Shown here: piece by piece, positions 1 through 7,431 of the stretch
Layout of the letters: each line of letters starts with the position of its first letter
How positions within the stretch are numbered: position 1 is the stretch's first letter
From: an uncultured Porphyromonas sp.
Lineage (GTDB): Bacteria; Bacteroidota; Bacteroidia; Bacteroidales; Porphyromonadaceae
Reading direction: 5' to 3'
Length of the DNA: 9,545 nucleotides
Assembly: GCA_945875135.1 (NCBI GenBank)
Contig: CAMCJO010000057.1
Span: 1 to 9,545, forward strand
Position numbers and translations under genes: made by a program
Notes under the pieces: model-generated
Database searches by the model: none
Told to the model about the DNA's origin: nothing
What the model saw: only the letters and a program-made list of their open reading frames with translations

Positions 1-52
1 AGGAGAGGTGCTTTTGTCGTTTTGTCCTGTTGCATGGCATCGTCAAAGTTAG

Positions 53-60
53 GATCTTTG
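53..60 (+). promoter_or_regulatory. Possible dnaA promoter, -7-like element
   Basis: GATCTTTG matches the Bacteroidota -7 consensus TAnnTTTG except at its first base. A GTTG at 29-32 lies 20 bases upstream and could serve as the -33 TTTG element. Transcription would begin near 65 and give a leader of about 110 bases containing the 69-107 hairpin. No better plus-strand match was seen between 1 and 178. This rests on consensus matching alone, so confidence is low. Confidence 0.35.
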
Positions 61-130
61 CAAGTGAAAAGTGACCCCTTCCAGAGGAGCCTCCTCATGG
101 GTCACTTGACTACCCTACTGTTGCAAAGAT
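54..130. repeat. Nested inverted repeats in the dnaA leader
   Basis: Two sets of perfect inverted repeats are nested. The outer arms are ATCTTTGCAA (54-63) and TTGCAAAGAT (121-130). The inner arms are AAGTGACCC (69-77) and GGGTCACTT (99-107). Inside these, GAGGA (84-88) can pair with TCCTC (92-96). The inner part alone would fold into a hairpin of 9 bp plus 5 bp separated by an asymmetric internal loop. No clear T-tract follows on the plus strand, so a simple terminator for an upstream gene is not obvious. On the minus strand the inner stem is followed by a short TTTT. It may be a leader structure, an operator-like palindrome or a weak leftward terminator. Confidence 0.7.
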
Positions 131-131
131 A
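124..131 (-). promoter_or_regulatory. Leftward TAnnTTTG element
   Basis: Read on the minus strand this is TATCTTTG, a full match to the Bacteroidota -7 consensus TAnnTTTG. Its TTTG lies in the right outer arm of the 54-130 inverted repeat. It would start a leftward transcript near 117, toward a gene outside the window, through the central hairpin. No gene starts on that strand within 1-117, so the target is unseen. The match could also be a by-product of the repeat symmetry. Confidence 0.35.
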
Positions 132-178
132 ACAGTCTCTCTTTACATCGACTACTATCATAGAATTGACTACTTAAT

Positions 179-1606
179 ATGACTGACAGAGAAGCTGCCC
201 TGCGGGCGTGGTCTGAGTGTACAGTCCTCCTCCAAGCGATGATCCAACCAGAGGTCTACAAGGCTTGGTTCCCACACATCAAGCCTGTCTCACTCATCGG
301 AGTGGAGATGACGCTCGGTGTGCCTAGTCAGTTCTTCTGTGAGTACATCGAGACACACTTCATCAATGAGCTCAAGCAGGTACTCCAGCGTGTCGTCGGT
401 CCCAACGTAGTCCTCAAGTACAAAGCACTTGTAGACAGCGCAGCCTCGCATCGCAAGAACTCGTCCGTGACACTGCCCACGCAGAGCTATGCCAGCAATG
501 CTTACGGTGCGGCTAGTGCCTATACGATCAATGCCAATGGAGCTGCAGCCACGCTTAAGACAGAGCCACGCCAGCTACCAGACTTTGACTCACAGCTCAA
601 GCCTCAGCTGAGCTTTGACACCTACTACCAGGGAGAGTCCAATCGTACCGCCAGCTCCATAGCTCGCTCTATTGCCGAGAAGCCTGGACAAGGTGCTCTC
701 AATCCTTGCTTTATCTATGGTCCTTCGGGCGTCGGCAAGACGCACCTGTGCCATGCCATCGGACTACGGATCAGAGAGCTTTATCCTGAGCTCAAGGTGC
801 TCTACGTCTCCTCTCACATGTTTGAGATGCAGTACGTCGCCGCCACAAGAGCCAATACGACCAACGACTTTATCAACTTCTACCAGCAAATAGACGTTCT
901 CCTCATCGATGACATACAGGGGCTGATCGCCAAAAAGAAGACGCAGCTCACCTTCTTCCAAGTCTTCAACCACCTCTACATGCTAGGCAAGCAGATCGTC
1001 CTGACGAGTGATACGGCACCGGTCAACCTCGCTGGGCTTGAGGAGCGCCTCATCTCGCGCATAGCGGGTAGCCTGACGATAGAGGTAGAGCGTCCCGACT
1101 ACGACCTCCGCAGGGAGTATCTCCGCCACAAGAGCGAGGAGAGCGGGAGCATACTACCTCAAGAGATGATCGACTACATCGCCCGCACAGTCACCAGTAG
1201 CATCCGTGGCTTGCAGGGAGTCTTCTTTTCGCTCATCACCCGTGCAGCCGTCGAGGGTTGCGACATCACCTCCTCTTTTGTCAAGAAGATCGTCAGCCAG
1301 ACTGTCAAGCAGGAGAAGAAAGAGATCACTGTCTCTATGATTGAAAAGACGGTGTGCGAATACTTTCACGTACCGATAGAGCTGGTGCGCAGTCGCTCGA
1401 GAAAGGCTGACGTGGCTCAGGCACGGCAGATGATTATGTACTTTGCGAAGCGCTACACAGATCAGTCGCTCAGTGCTATCGGCGAACTGCTCGGCGGTCG
1501 CTCGCACGCTACTGTGTTGCACAGCTGCAAGGTGGTAGAGGATCAAGCAGAGGTCTCCACGGCTTTTCGATCAGACCTCAACGCTATCGAGTCGCTGATC
1601 AAGTAA
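179..1606 (+). CDS. dnaA: Chromosomal replication initiator protein DnaA
   Basis: DnaA is the cytoplasmic AAA+ ATPase that binds DnaA boxes and opens the chromosomal origin. At 475 aa it has family-typical length and all four domains. Domain I (about 1-85) is the oligomerisation/helicase-loading part. Domain II (about 90-150) is a low-complexity Ala/Asn/Ser/Thr linker. The AAA+ domain III (about 150-365) has Walker A GPSGVGKTH (181-189), Walker B LLIDDIQ (241-247), sensor 1 near LTSD (275-278), an arginine finger at about R294 (EERLISR) and sensor 2 at about R343. Domain IV (about 380-475) ends in the DNA-binding signature GGRSHATVLHSC (439-450). In that signature the usual Asp of GGRDH is Ser442. 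The ATG follows an AT-rich stretch with no Shine-Dalgarno sequence, as expected for the phylum. The next gene begins 20 bases after the stop, so co-transcription is likely. dnaN is not adjacent. Confidence 0.98.
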   Translation: MTDREAALRAWSECTVLLQAMIQPEVYKAWFPHIKPVSLIGVEMTLGVPSQFFCEYIETHFINELKQVLQRVVGPNVVLKYKALVDSAASHRKNSSVTLPTQSYASNAYGAASAYTINANGAAATLKTEPRQLPDFDSQLKPQLSFDTYYQGESNRTASSIARSIAEKPGQGALNPCFIYGPSGVGKTHLCHAIGLRIRELYPELKVLYVSSHMFEMQYVAATRANTTNDFINFYQQIDVLLIDDIQGLIAKKKTQLTFFQVFNHLYMLGKQIVLTSDTAPVNLAGLEERLISRIAGSLTIEVERPDYDLRREYLRHKSEESGSILPQEMIDYIARTVTSSIRGLQGVFFSLITRAAVEGCDITSSFVKKIVSQTVKQEKKEITVSMIEKTVCEYFHVPIELVRSRSRKADVAQARQMIMYFAKRYTDQSLSAIGELLGGRSHATVLHSCKVVEDQAEVSTAFRSDLNAIESLIK

Positions 1607-1626
1607 TTTCCCAACGCCACACCGCT

Positions 1627-2622
1627 ATGCCACACCCCTCCCGAGCTGCCGAGACAGGCTACATAGACCCCACAACGATCATTGACGAGGGGGCGCACAT
1701 TGGTACTGGCACGACCATCTGGCATTTCTGCCACATCATGCACGATGCCGTCATTGGGGAGCAGTGTCATCTAGGACAAAACGTAGTCGTTCAGCCTGAT
1801 GTTCGCCTAGGCGACCGTTGCCGTGTCCTGAACAATGTCACGCTCTTCACAGGGGTTCATTGCGAAGAGGAGGTTTTCCTAGGACCTTCGTGCGTTTTCA
1901 CCAATGTGATCAACCCGCGTGCAGCGATCTCACGGAAAGACGAGTTTCGTCCCACACATATAGGTAGAGGAGCCTCTATCGGAGCCAATGCGACGATCCT
2001 CTGTGGGGTCAAGATTGGCGCTTACGCCATGATTGGCGCTGGTACGGTCGTAATCCGCGATGTGGCTCCCTACGCCCTGGTCGTGGGCAACCCCGCTCGC
2101 CAGATCGGCTGGGTGAGCCAGGAGGGACACAAGCTAGACTTTTCCGAAGGTCCTTCCTGCTACGTGGCGGAGGAGCAACGCACCTACCACCTCAGCCCCG
2201 ACGACAATCTTGTGACAACCAATAATCGATATATGAATATGGAAAGCAAAGCAACTACCCTAACCAAGCAGTACATCATCGAGCCTAAGCATAGTGCCGC
2301 AGAGATGGGCTCAGGCGATATGCCTGTCCTCGCCACTCCGGCACTGATCGCCTTTATGGAAAACGCTGCTATGCTCCTCGCCCGCAACTATACCGAGGAG
2401 GGCTCGACGACTGTCGGCACGATGATCACCACCGACCACCAGCATGCGACACCCATCGGAGAGACGATCACGGTCTCAGCACAGCTCTCCTCGATAGAGG
2501 GGCGCAAGCTCACCTTTACCATTGAGGCTACGGACCAAGCTGGCGTTGTGGCTCAGGCTACGCATGAGCGTTTCATCGTATCTCGTCAAAGATTTCTAGA
2601 GCGTTTGGGCATCAAGGAGTGA
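1627..2622 (+). CDS. wbpD: WbpD-like N-acetyltransferase fused to FlK-like thioesterase
   Basis: One open frame of 331 aa carries two normally separate proteins. Residues about 11-198 form a left-handed beta-helix acyltransferase with hexapeptide repeats (IGTGTTIWHF, IGEQCHLG, IGANATILCG, IGAGTVVIRD) and the family ending VGNPARQIGW (153-162). This resembles WbpD/WlbB, which acetylates UDP-GlcNAc3NA to UDP-GlcNAc(3NAc)A with acetyl-CoA. From memory, P. gingivalis needs this sugar for A-LPS and for anchoring type IX secretion cargo. Residues about 203-331 are a hotdog thioesterase like fluoroacetyl-CoA thioesterase FlK. T237, E245 and H271 match the FlK Thr42/Glu50/His76 spacing exactly, and THERFIV (312-318) is conserved. 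There is no stop at the junction (about 2200-2240). That stretch turns AT-rich and holds in-frame ATGs at 2233 and 2239, so the second half may also be made separately. The substrate of the thioesterase half is unknown. It follows dnaA by 20 bases. Confidence 0.88.
   Translation: MPHPSRAAETGYIDPTTIIDEGAHIGTGTTIWHFCHIMHDAVIGEQCHLGQNVVVQPDVRLGDRCRVLNNVTLFTGVHCEEEVFLGPSCVFTNVINPRAAISRKDEFRPTHIGRGASIGANATILCGVKIGAYAMIGAGTVVIRDVAPYALVVGNPARQIGWVSQEGHKLDFSEGPSCYVAEEQRTYHLSPDDNLVTTNNRYMNMESKATTLTKQYIIEPKHSAAEMGSGDMPVLATPALIAFMENAAMLLARNYTEEGSTTVGTMITTDHQHATPIGETITVSAQLSSIEGRKLTFTIEATDQAGVVAQATHERFIVSRQRFLERLGIKE
2233..2622 (+). other. Thioesterase half with possible internal start
   Basis: Starting at the in-frame ATG at 2233 (or 2239) gives about 129 residues, the usual size of a free-standing FlK-family thioesterase. 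The bases just before it (about 2212-2232) are AT-rich and read like a Bacteroidota translation-initiation region rather than like the GC-richer coding sequence around it. In the +1 frame, TGA occurs at 2213-2215 and 2234-2236. A one-base shift near the end of the acetyltransferase would therefore restore two ordinary adjacent genes. Whether the product is one 331-aa protein, two proteins or both cannot be told from sequence. Confidence 0.45.
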
Positions 2623-2623
2623 A

Positions 2624-2694
2624 CGTTTTGACTAAGTTCTATCTTGAGGTGCTGAGAGCAGGTCACTCTAGAGATAGGATCTCCTAGTCAAACG
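2624..2694 (+). repeat. Nested imperfect hairpin after the fusion gene
   Basis: CGTTTTGACTA (2624-2634) pairs with TAGTCAAACG (2685-2694) with one bulged T. Inside, CTATCT (2639-2644) pairs with AGATAG (2672-2677). Inside that, TGCT (2650-2653) pairs with AGCA (2657-2660). The three stems are co-axial and nested, giving a long structured RNA starting two bases after the stop codon. It lacks a T-tract and precedes the true terminator at 2707-2749. It could be a 3' UTR stabiliser, a processing site or a decayed small repeat. Confidence 0.5.
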
Positions 2695-2706
2695 AGATGA
2701 AACTCG

Positions 2707-2749
2707 ATAGCCACGTGGAGATTTACGAATCCCCGCGTGGCTATTTTTT
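2707..2749 (+). terminator. Rho-independent terminator of the dnaA operon
   Basis: The arms 2707-2718 (ATAGCCACGTGG) and 2733-2744 (CCGCGTGGCTAT) form a 12-bp stem with one G-U pair and a 14-base loop. A run of six T (2744-2749) follows at once. This is a textbook intrinsic terminator for dnaA and the acetyltransferase-thioesterase gene. The stem is built from the same CACGTGG motif that recurs downstream to 2875. Confidence 0.85.
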
Positions 2750-2875
2750 GTTCCCCACGTAGACGAGAAACATTTCTTCCGAAGTTTCATTTGATTCTTC
2801 CGAAGTTTCATTTGATTCCTCCGAAGAATTTTTCCACACCCACGTGGAGGTTTGAGATTTCCTACGTGGAGATCA
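2712..2875. repeat. CACGTGG-type motif family with 21-base tandem repeat
   Basis: A 21-base unit, TTCTTCCGAAGTTTCATTTGA, stands twice without change (2774-2794 and 2795-2815). A third, truncated copy follows with one substitution (2816-2826). Around it the motif CCnCGTrG occurs five times, at 2712, 2731, 2755, 2839 and 2861. Three of these continue as ACGTGGAG. Many start-to-start distances are near 21-24 bases, about two helical turns. The first two motif copies form the arms of the terminator at 2707-2749. No convincing protein is encoded; a short open frame from 2737 runs through the repeats and looks fortuitous. Confidence 0.75.
2830..2838 (+). promoter_or_regulatory. Consensus DnaA box, isolated
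   Basis: TTTTCCACA fits the DnaA-box consensus TTWTNCACA. It lies directly after the 21-base tandem repeats and about 75 bases before an AT-rich stretch (2911-2926, CCTATTTTATAATGTA). I saw no second consensus box in the same intergenic region. One box can arise by chance, so its function is uncertain. Confidence 0.35.
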
Positions 2876-2980
2876 GGTTTTTCAGCAAAAGCGTAGCGAT
2901 CCCCAGAGATCCTATTTTATAATGTATCCTCTGCAAATTTCTCCAGCACCTCAAAAATAGAGATTAGCCTGAGATTTCAG

Positions 2981-2988
2981 TACCTTTG
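2981..2988 (+). promoter_or_regulatory. valS promoter, -7 element
   Basis: TACCTTTG is a full match to the Bacteroidota sigma-ABfr -7 consensus TAnnTTTG, 28 bases before the valS ATG. Transcription would start near 2993-2996, leaving a leader of about 20-25 bases. No TTTG-like -33 element stands about 19 bases upstream, so the promoter relies mainly on the -7 box. The short leader leaves no room for an attenuator or T-box. Confidence 0.7.
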
Positions 2989-3016
2989 TACCAAATATCA
3001 CGACAGACTATAAGCA

Positions 3017-5680
3017 ATGCAAGACGATTCTATCACTTCTCAGATAACTAGTGTCTACGATCCTGCGGGTGTCGAGACTAAGTGGTACCAGTATTGGCTA
3101 GACCACAAGCTCTTTGAGGCACATGTGGATCACAGCAAGAAGCCCTACACGATCATCATGCCCCCACCCAATGTGACAGGCGTACTGCACATGGGGCATA
3201 TGCTCAATAACACGATCCAGGACATACTCATCCGTCGTGCTCGCATATCGGGTTACAACGCTTGCTGGGTGCCAGGCACCGATCACGCCTCAATTGCTAC
3301 GGAGGCTAAGGTGGTAGAGCAACTTGCTAAGCAAGGTATTCAGAAGAATCAGCTCACACGAGAGGACTTCCTCAAGCATGCTTGGGAGTGGACCGACAAG
3401 TATGGCGGCATCATCCTCAGCCAGCTACGCAGACTAGGCGTATCGTGCGACTGGAGTCGTACAGCCTTTACCCTAGATGAGGAGCGCTCGGAGTCGGTCA
3501 TCAATGTCTTCTGCAAGCTCTACGAGGAGGGACTCATCTACCGAGGCGTACGCGTGGTCAACTGGGATCCCAAGGCACAGACGGCACTCTCGGACGAGGA
3601 GGTTATCTTCAAGGAGCATCAGGGCAAGCTCTACTACCTCCGCTACTTCATCGAGGGTACAGAGGATTACATCATCGTAGCGACGACGCGCCCCGAGACG
3701 ATTATGGGCGATACGGCCGTTTGTATCAATCCGACAGATCCTCGCTACCATCATCTGCGTGGCAAGCGGGTCATCGTCCCGCTCGTGGGTCGCTCTGTCC
3801 CGATCATCGAGGATGAATACGTAGACCTAGAGTTCGGTACGGGCTGCCTGAAGGTCACCCCTGCCCACGATATCAATGACTACCAGCTCGGCATCACGCA
3901 CCAGCTGAAGACGATAGACATCTTCAACAACGACGGCACACTCAACGAGCACGGCGGTAAGTATGCGGGCAAAGACCGCTTCGTCGTCCGCAAGGAGATC
4001 GTCGCAGACCTCAAAGAGGCTGGTTTGCTTGACCACGAAGAGGACTACACCAACCGTGTCGGTTACAGCGAGCGCACCGATGTAGCTATCGAGCCAAAGC
4101 TGTCGATGCAGTGGTTCCTCAAAATGTCCGAACTGGCCAAGCCCGCTCTACAGGCAGTCCTCGAAGACTCCGTACAGCTTGTACCCAAGAAGTTTGTCAA
4201 CACCTACCGCTACTGGCTAGAAAACATCAAGGACTGGTGCATCAGCCGTCAGCTCTGGTGGGGACATCGCATACCAGCCTACTACCTACCCAATGGGCAG
4301 TTTGTCGTAGCCGCTACCGCTGAGGAGGCTTTGGCAAAAGCAAAGCAAGAGACAGGCGACAACAGCCTAACCCTCGAACAGCTCAACCAAGAGTCAGACT
4401 GTCTCGACACATGGTTCTCCTCCTGGCTATGGCCTATCAGCCTCTTTGGCAAGATCGACGGCTCAGAGCCTACGGAAGACCTCAAGTACTTCTACCCAAC
4501 CTCCGTCCTAGTCACGGGACCTGACATTCTCTTCTTCTGGGTAGCCCGTATGATCATGGCGGGGTACCACTTTATGGGAGACCGTCCCTTTGACAAAGTC
4601 TACCTAACTGGTATCGTACGTGACGACAAGGGGCGCAAGATGTCTAAGTCACTCGGCAACTCGCCCGACCCCATCGACCTGATGGACAAGTATGGAGCCG
4701 ATGGCGTGCGCCTAGGACTCATGATGGCGACCTCTGCTGGCAATGACCTCCTCTACGATGAGAGCCTTGTGGAGCAGGGACGCAACTTCTGCAATAAGAT
4801 TTGGAATAGCTACCGCTTCCTCAAGACGCAGAGTGTCTCCGACGAAGTCGAGCCAGACGCAGCTAGCCTGGTGGCTATGGAGTGGTTCGAGTCACTACTC
4901 GCCTCGACGATGAGCGAGCTAGACGATCTCTTCGATAAGTACCGCATCAGCGATGCCGTCACGCTCCTCTACAAGCTCGTCCGAGACGACTTCTCAGGCC
5001 TTTACCTAGAGGCTATCAAGCCCGCCTACGGCACCAAGATGAGCCGTAGGGTTTACGAGCGAACGATCCACTACTTCGAGCAGATCTTCATCTTGCTACA
5101 CCCCTTCATGCCGTTCATCACGGAGGAGCTCTGGCAGGATGTAGCACCTCGCCAGGAGGGCGACTCCATCATGTACGCACATCTAGACGATACGCTACAG
5201 GCTGACAAGCAGCTACTCGCCGACATGGAGCATGCCGTGGAGCTAATCACCAAGATACGTAGCATACGCAGTGCGCATCAGATAGCGACGAAGCAGTCGC
5301 TCGCGCTCACCACCAGTGGCGAGCACCCCGAGCGTATGAGCGAGCTAGTCATCAAGCTGGCCAATCTCTCAGCCCTCACGAAGGCGGAGGCGCATCAGTC
5401 GGAGGAGCATACGGCCGAGCACTTCATCATCGGCACAGTCCCCTACTCCGTCGAGCTGGCGGGTGCCATCGATGTGGAGAAGACCGTAGAGCGTCTGCGT
5501 GGCGAGCTAGAGCATCAGGAGAAGTTCCTCGCAGGAGTTCGCAAGAAGCTCTCCAACGAGAAGTTTGTCGCCAACGCCAAGCCCGAAGTTGTCGCCCTCG
5601 AGCGCAAGAAAGAGAGCGACGCCCTGCTACGTATCGACGAGGTACAGCAGCAACTCAAGCAGCTCGGCGCCACCCTCTAA
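3017..5680 (+). CDS. valS: Valyl-tRNA synthetase
   Basis: This is the class I aminoacyl-tRNA synthetase that charges tRNA-Val with valine in the cytoplasm. At 887 aa it has normal length. The HIGH motif is HMGH (58-61) within [13 protein letters not shown], followed by [11 protein letters not shown] (85-95). The CP1 editing domain, which removes mischarged threonine, spans about 195-350 and shows TTRPET (223-228) and [19 protein letters not shown] (274-292) with its conserved Asp. The Rossmann fold resumes at [15 protein letters not shown], and the KMSKS loop is present as KMSKS (541-545). The anticodon-binding helices follow. Residues about 825-887 are rich in charged heptads ([13 protein letters not shown]) and form the tRNA-binding C-terminal coiled coil typical of ValRS. 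The ATG sits about 22 bases after the predicted transcription start. A SWIM-domain gene follows after 27 bases on the same strand with no terminator between. Confidence 0.98.
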   Translation: MQDDSITSQITSVYDPAGVETKWYQYWLDHKLFEAHVDHSKKPYTIIMPPPNVTGVLHMGHMLNNTIQDILIRRARISGYNACWVPGTDHASIATEAKVVEQLAKQGIQKNQLTREDFLKHAWEWTDKYGGIILSQLRRLGVSCDWSRTAFTLDEERSESVINVFCKLYEEGLIYRGVRVVNWDPKAQTALSDEEVIFKEHQGKLYYLRYFIEGTEDYIIVATTRPETIMGDTAVCINPTDPRYHHLRGKRVIVPLVGRSVPIIEDEYVDLEFGTGCLKVTPAHDINDYQLGITHQLKTIDIFNNDGTLNEHGGKYAGKDRFVVRKEIVADLKEAGLLDHEEDYTNRVGYSERTDVAIEPKLSMQWFLKMSELAKPALQAVLEDSVQLVPKKFVNTYRYWLENIKDWCISRQLWWGHRIPAYYLPNGQFVVAATAEEALAKAKQETGDNSLTLEQLNQESDCLDTWFSSWLWPISLFGKIDGSEPTEDLKYFYPTSVLVTGPDILFFWVARMIMAGYHFMGDRPFDKVYLTGIVRDDKGRKMSKSLGNSPDPIDLMDKYGADGVRLGLMMATSAGNDLLYDESLVEQGRNFCNKIWNSYRFLKTQSVSDEVEPDAASLVAMEWFESLLASTMSELDDLFDKYRISDAVTLLYKLVRDDFSGLYLEAIKPAYGTKMSRRVYERTIHYFEQIFILLHPFMPFITEELWQDVAPRQEGDSIMYAHLDDTLQADKQLLADMEHAVELITKIRSIRSAHQIATKQSLALTTSGEHPERMSELVIKLANLSALTKAEAHQSEEHTAEHFIIGTVPYSVELAGAIDVEKTVERLRGELEHQEKFLAGVRKKLSNEKFVANAKPEVVALERKKESDALLRIDEVQQQLKQLGATL

Positions 5681-5707
5681 GTGACACTCTAGTCAACCTA
5701 GTAACCT

Positions 5708-7420
5708 ATGGAAATCCCTCTCAGTCATTTTGAAGAGTATATCGACGAACCCATCTTAAAGCGAGGACTCTCGTACTTTAAGAAAGGGTTCGTACACGAG
5801 CCTGCAGAGATCCGCCCAGGCGACTACGAGGCAGTCGTGGAGGGATCCGAAGAGTACACCGTAAAGCTCTCCATCAGAAATAGGGTCATCACAGAGCACT
5901 CGTGCAACTGTCCTTACGATATGGGTCCTGTCTGCAAGCATGTCGCTGCGGTAATCTTTTACCTAGAGCAAGAGGAGCTAGGACTTACTCAGAGCACAAA
6001 GAAGGGAAGCACCAAAAAGGCAAAAGCCTCATCGTCTAAGCCCACCAAGCGCAAGACTATCGCTCAGCAAGTAGACAATCTGCTCGACAAAGTGACTCAT
6101 GACGAGCTGACCCTATTCGTCCGCGAGCTAGCCACTAAGGACTCTTTATTTAGAGACTTACTGCTTGCCTCCTTTGCTCAGTACAACCCCAGCGAGTCAA
6201 AGGTGCTATACGCCAAGCAGGTTAGGGCACCAATCAAGGTCGCCCGTAGTAAATACGGATATATAGATTCGTCTGGAGCTAAGTATATCAGCCAAGAGAT
6301 AAGCCCTATGCTAAGCTTGGCAAAGCATTATCTAAGCCAGGGCAATCACAAGAGTGCCTTCTTCATTTGCACCGCCATAATGGACGAATTGATCTCGGCC
6401 TTGATGTGTGCGGACGACAGAGAGGGCGTCCTAGGAAATGCTATTTACGCAGCCTACAACACACTCTTCGCTATTGCATCTGAAGAGCCATCTGAAGCTG
6501 TAAGGAAACAAATCCTCAAGTATTGCTTCACCTCTTTTGACAAGCGGACCTTCGCGGGATGGGATTGGCATATTGGGCTCTTACAGCTTGCGACTTGCAT
6601 CCTAGACACAGAGGACGAAGTGGAGGAGCTCTTGAAGCGAATAAATAGCATACCTGAGTCCGATGAGTATGAGATAAAGGAAGCTCAAAAGATCAAGTAC
6701 TGCATCCTATTAGAGAAAAAGGGAACTGAAATCGCTCAGAAGTACATCGAGCAAAACATAGACAACCCGACCTTCAGAGTGCGAGCCATCCAAGAAGCCT
6801 TGGATCAAAAAGATTACGAGAAGGCCACCGCCTTAGCCAATGATGGCATAAAGCAAGACTCAGGGTACCCTGGACTAGTTACCGGCTGGTATGAGTGGCT
6901 CTTGAAGATTGCCGAGATCCAACACGATACAGAGAGAATTATACTCTATGCTCGACATCTCTTACTGGAAAGCTACAACCCCAAGCGAGACTACTATCAG
7001 ATACTCAAAGAGACGGTGCCACCCGAAGAGTGGACCGACTTTGTTGAGGCAATCGTCCAAGAGACTCTGGAGCGCAAGCCATACTATGGAGTAGACTTCG
7101 TAGCCTCCATTTTCGTGCGAGAGGAGTGGTGGAGCAGGCTCTTTGAATTAGTAAAGAAAGAGTGCTCCTTAGACCGGCTGGCAAAGTACGAAAAGCCCCT
7201 TGCAAAGCACTTCCCCAGCGAGTTCATAGATCTCTACGCAGAGCGCATCATAGAGTACGTTGATGATCGCGTGGGGCGAAAATACTATCGCACAGCTTGC
7301 AGATATATCCGTAAGATGATCAAGCTCGGAGCTAAAGATAAGGCCGATGAAGTGATCAGTCAACTAAGACAGACTCACTATAGGAAGAAAGCCCTGATGG
7401 AGGAGCTAGACAACGTGTAA
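5708..7420 (+). CDS. SWIM zinc-finger protein with helical repeats
   Basis: The 570-aa protein begins with a SWIM domain (about 1-92). The zinc ligands fit the CxCxnCxH pattern: C66, C68, C76 and H78 in CNCPYDMGPVCKH. SWIM fingers bind DNA or protein partners and occur in MuDR transposases, SWI2/SNF2-associated proteins and many bacterial proteins of unknown role. Residues about 96-117 are a Lys/Ser-rich flexible linker (KKGSTKKAKASSS and beyond). The remaining 450 residues look wholly alpha-helical with degenerate TPR/HEAT-like repeats and no catalytic motif that I recognise. No signal peptide or membrane segment is visible, so it is probably cytoplasmic. It starts 27 bases after valS and is likely co-transcribed, ending at the strong terminator at 7541-7587. 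Its codons are visibly more AT-rich than those of valS. The family call is firm; the function is unknown. Confidence 0.85.
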   Translation: MEIPLSHFEEYIDEPILKRGLSYFKKGFVHEPAEIRPGDYEAVVEGSEEYTVKLSIRNRVITEHSCNCPYDMGPVCKHVAAVIFYLEQEELGLTQSTKKGSTKKAKASSSKPTKRKTIAQQVDNLLDKVTHDELTLFVRELATKDSLFRDLLLASFAQYNPSESKVLYAKQVRAPIKVARSKYGYIDSSGAKYISQEISPMLSLAKHYLSQGNHKSAFFICTAIMDELISALMCADDREGVLGNAIYAAYNTLFAIASEEPSEAVRKQILKYCFTSFDKRTFAGWDWHIGLLQLATCILDTEDEVEELLKRINSIPESDEYEIKEAQKIKYCILLEKKGTEIAQKYIEQNIDNPTFRVRAIQEALDQKDYEKATALANDGIKQDSGYPGLVTGWYEWLLKIAEIQHDTERIILYARHLLLESYNPKRDYYQILKETVPPEEWTDFVEAIVQETLERKPYYGVDFVASIFVREEWWSRLFELVKKECSLDRLAKYEKPLAKHFPSEFIDLYAERIIEYVDDRVGRKYYRTACRYIRKMIKLGAKDKADEVISQLRQTHYRKKALMEELDNV

Positions 7421-7431
7421 CGTCTGAGCAG

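Noticed and set aside
69..107. Rho-independent terminator of an upstream gene
   Set aside because: The hairpin is real, but no plus-strand T-tract follows it. On the minus strand only four T follow, and no gene on that strand ends here in the window.
1..178. Replication origin immediately upstream of dnaA
   Set aside because: No match to TTWTNCACA was found on either strand here, and the region is short and not markedly AT-rich.
2737..2922. Open frame of about 61 codons across the repeat-rich intergenic region
   Set aside because: It starts inside the terminator stem, reads straight through the 21-base repeats (giving a repeated FHLI-type peptide) and resembles no protein family. The repeat period is a multiple of three, which keeps the frame open without selection.
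5681..5707. Separate promoter or terminator between valS and the SWIM gene
   Set aside because: The 27 bases hold only a 4-bp palindrome (CTAG around TCAAC) and no TAnnTTTG element, so co-transcription is simpler.
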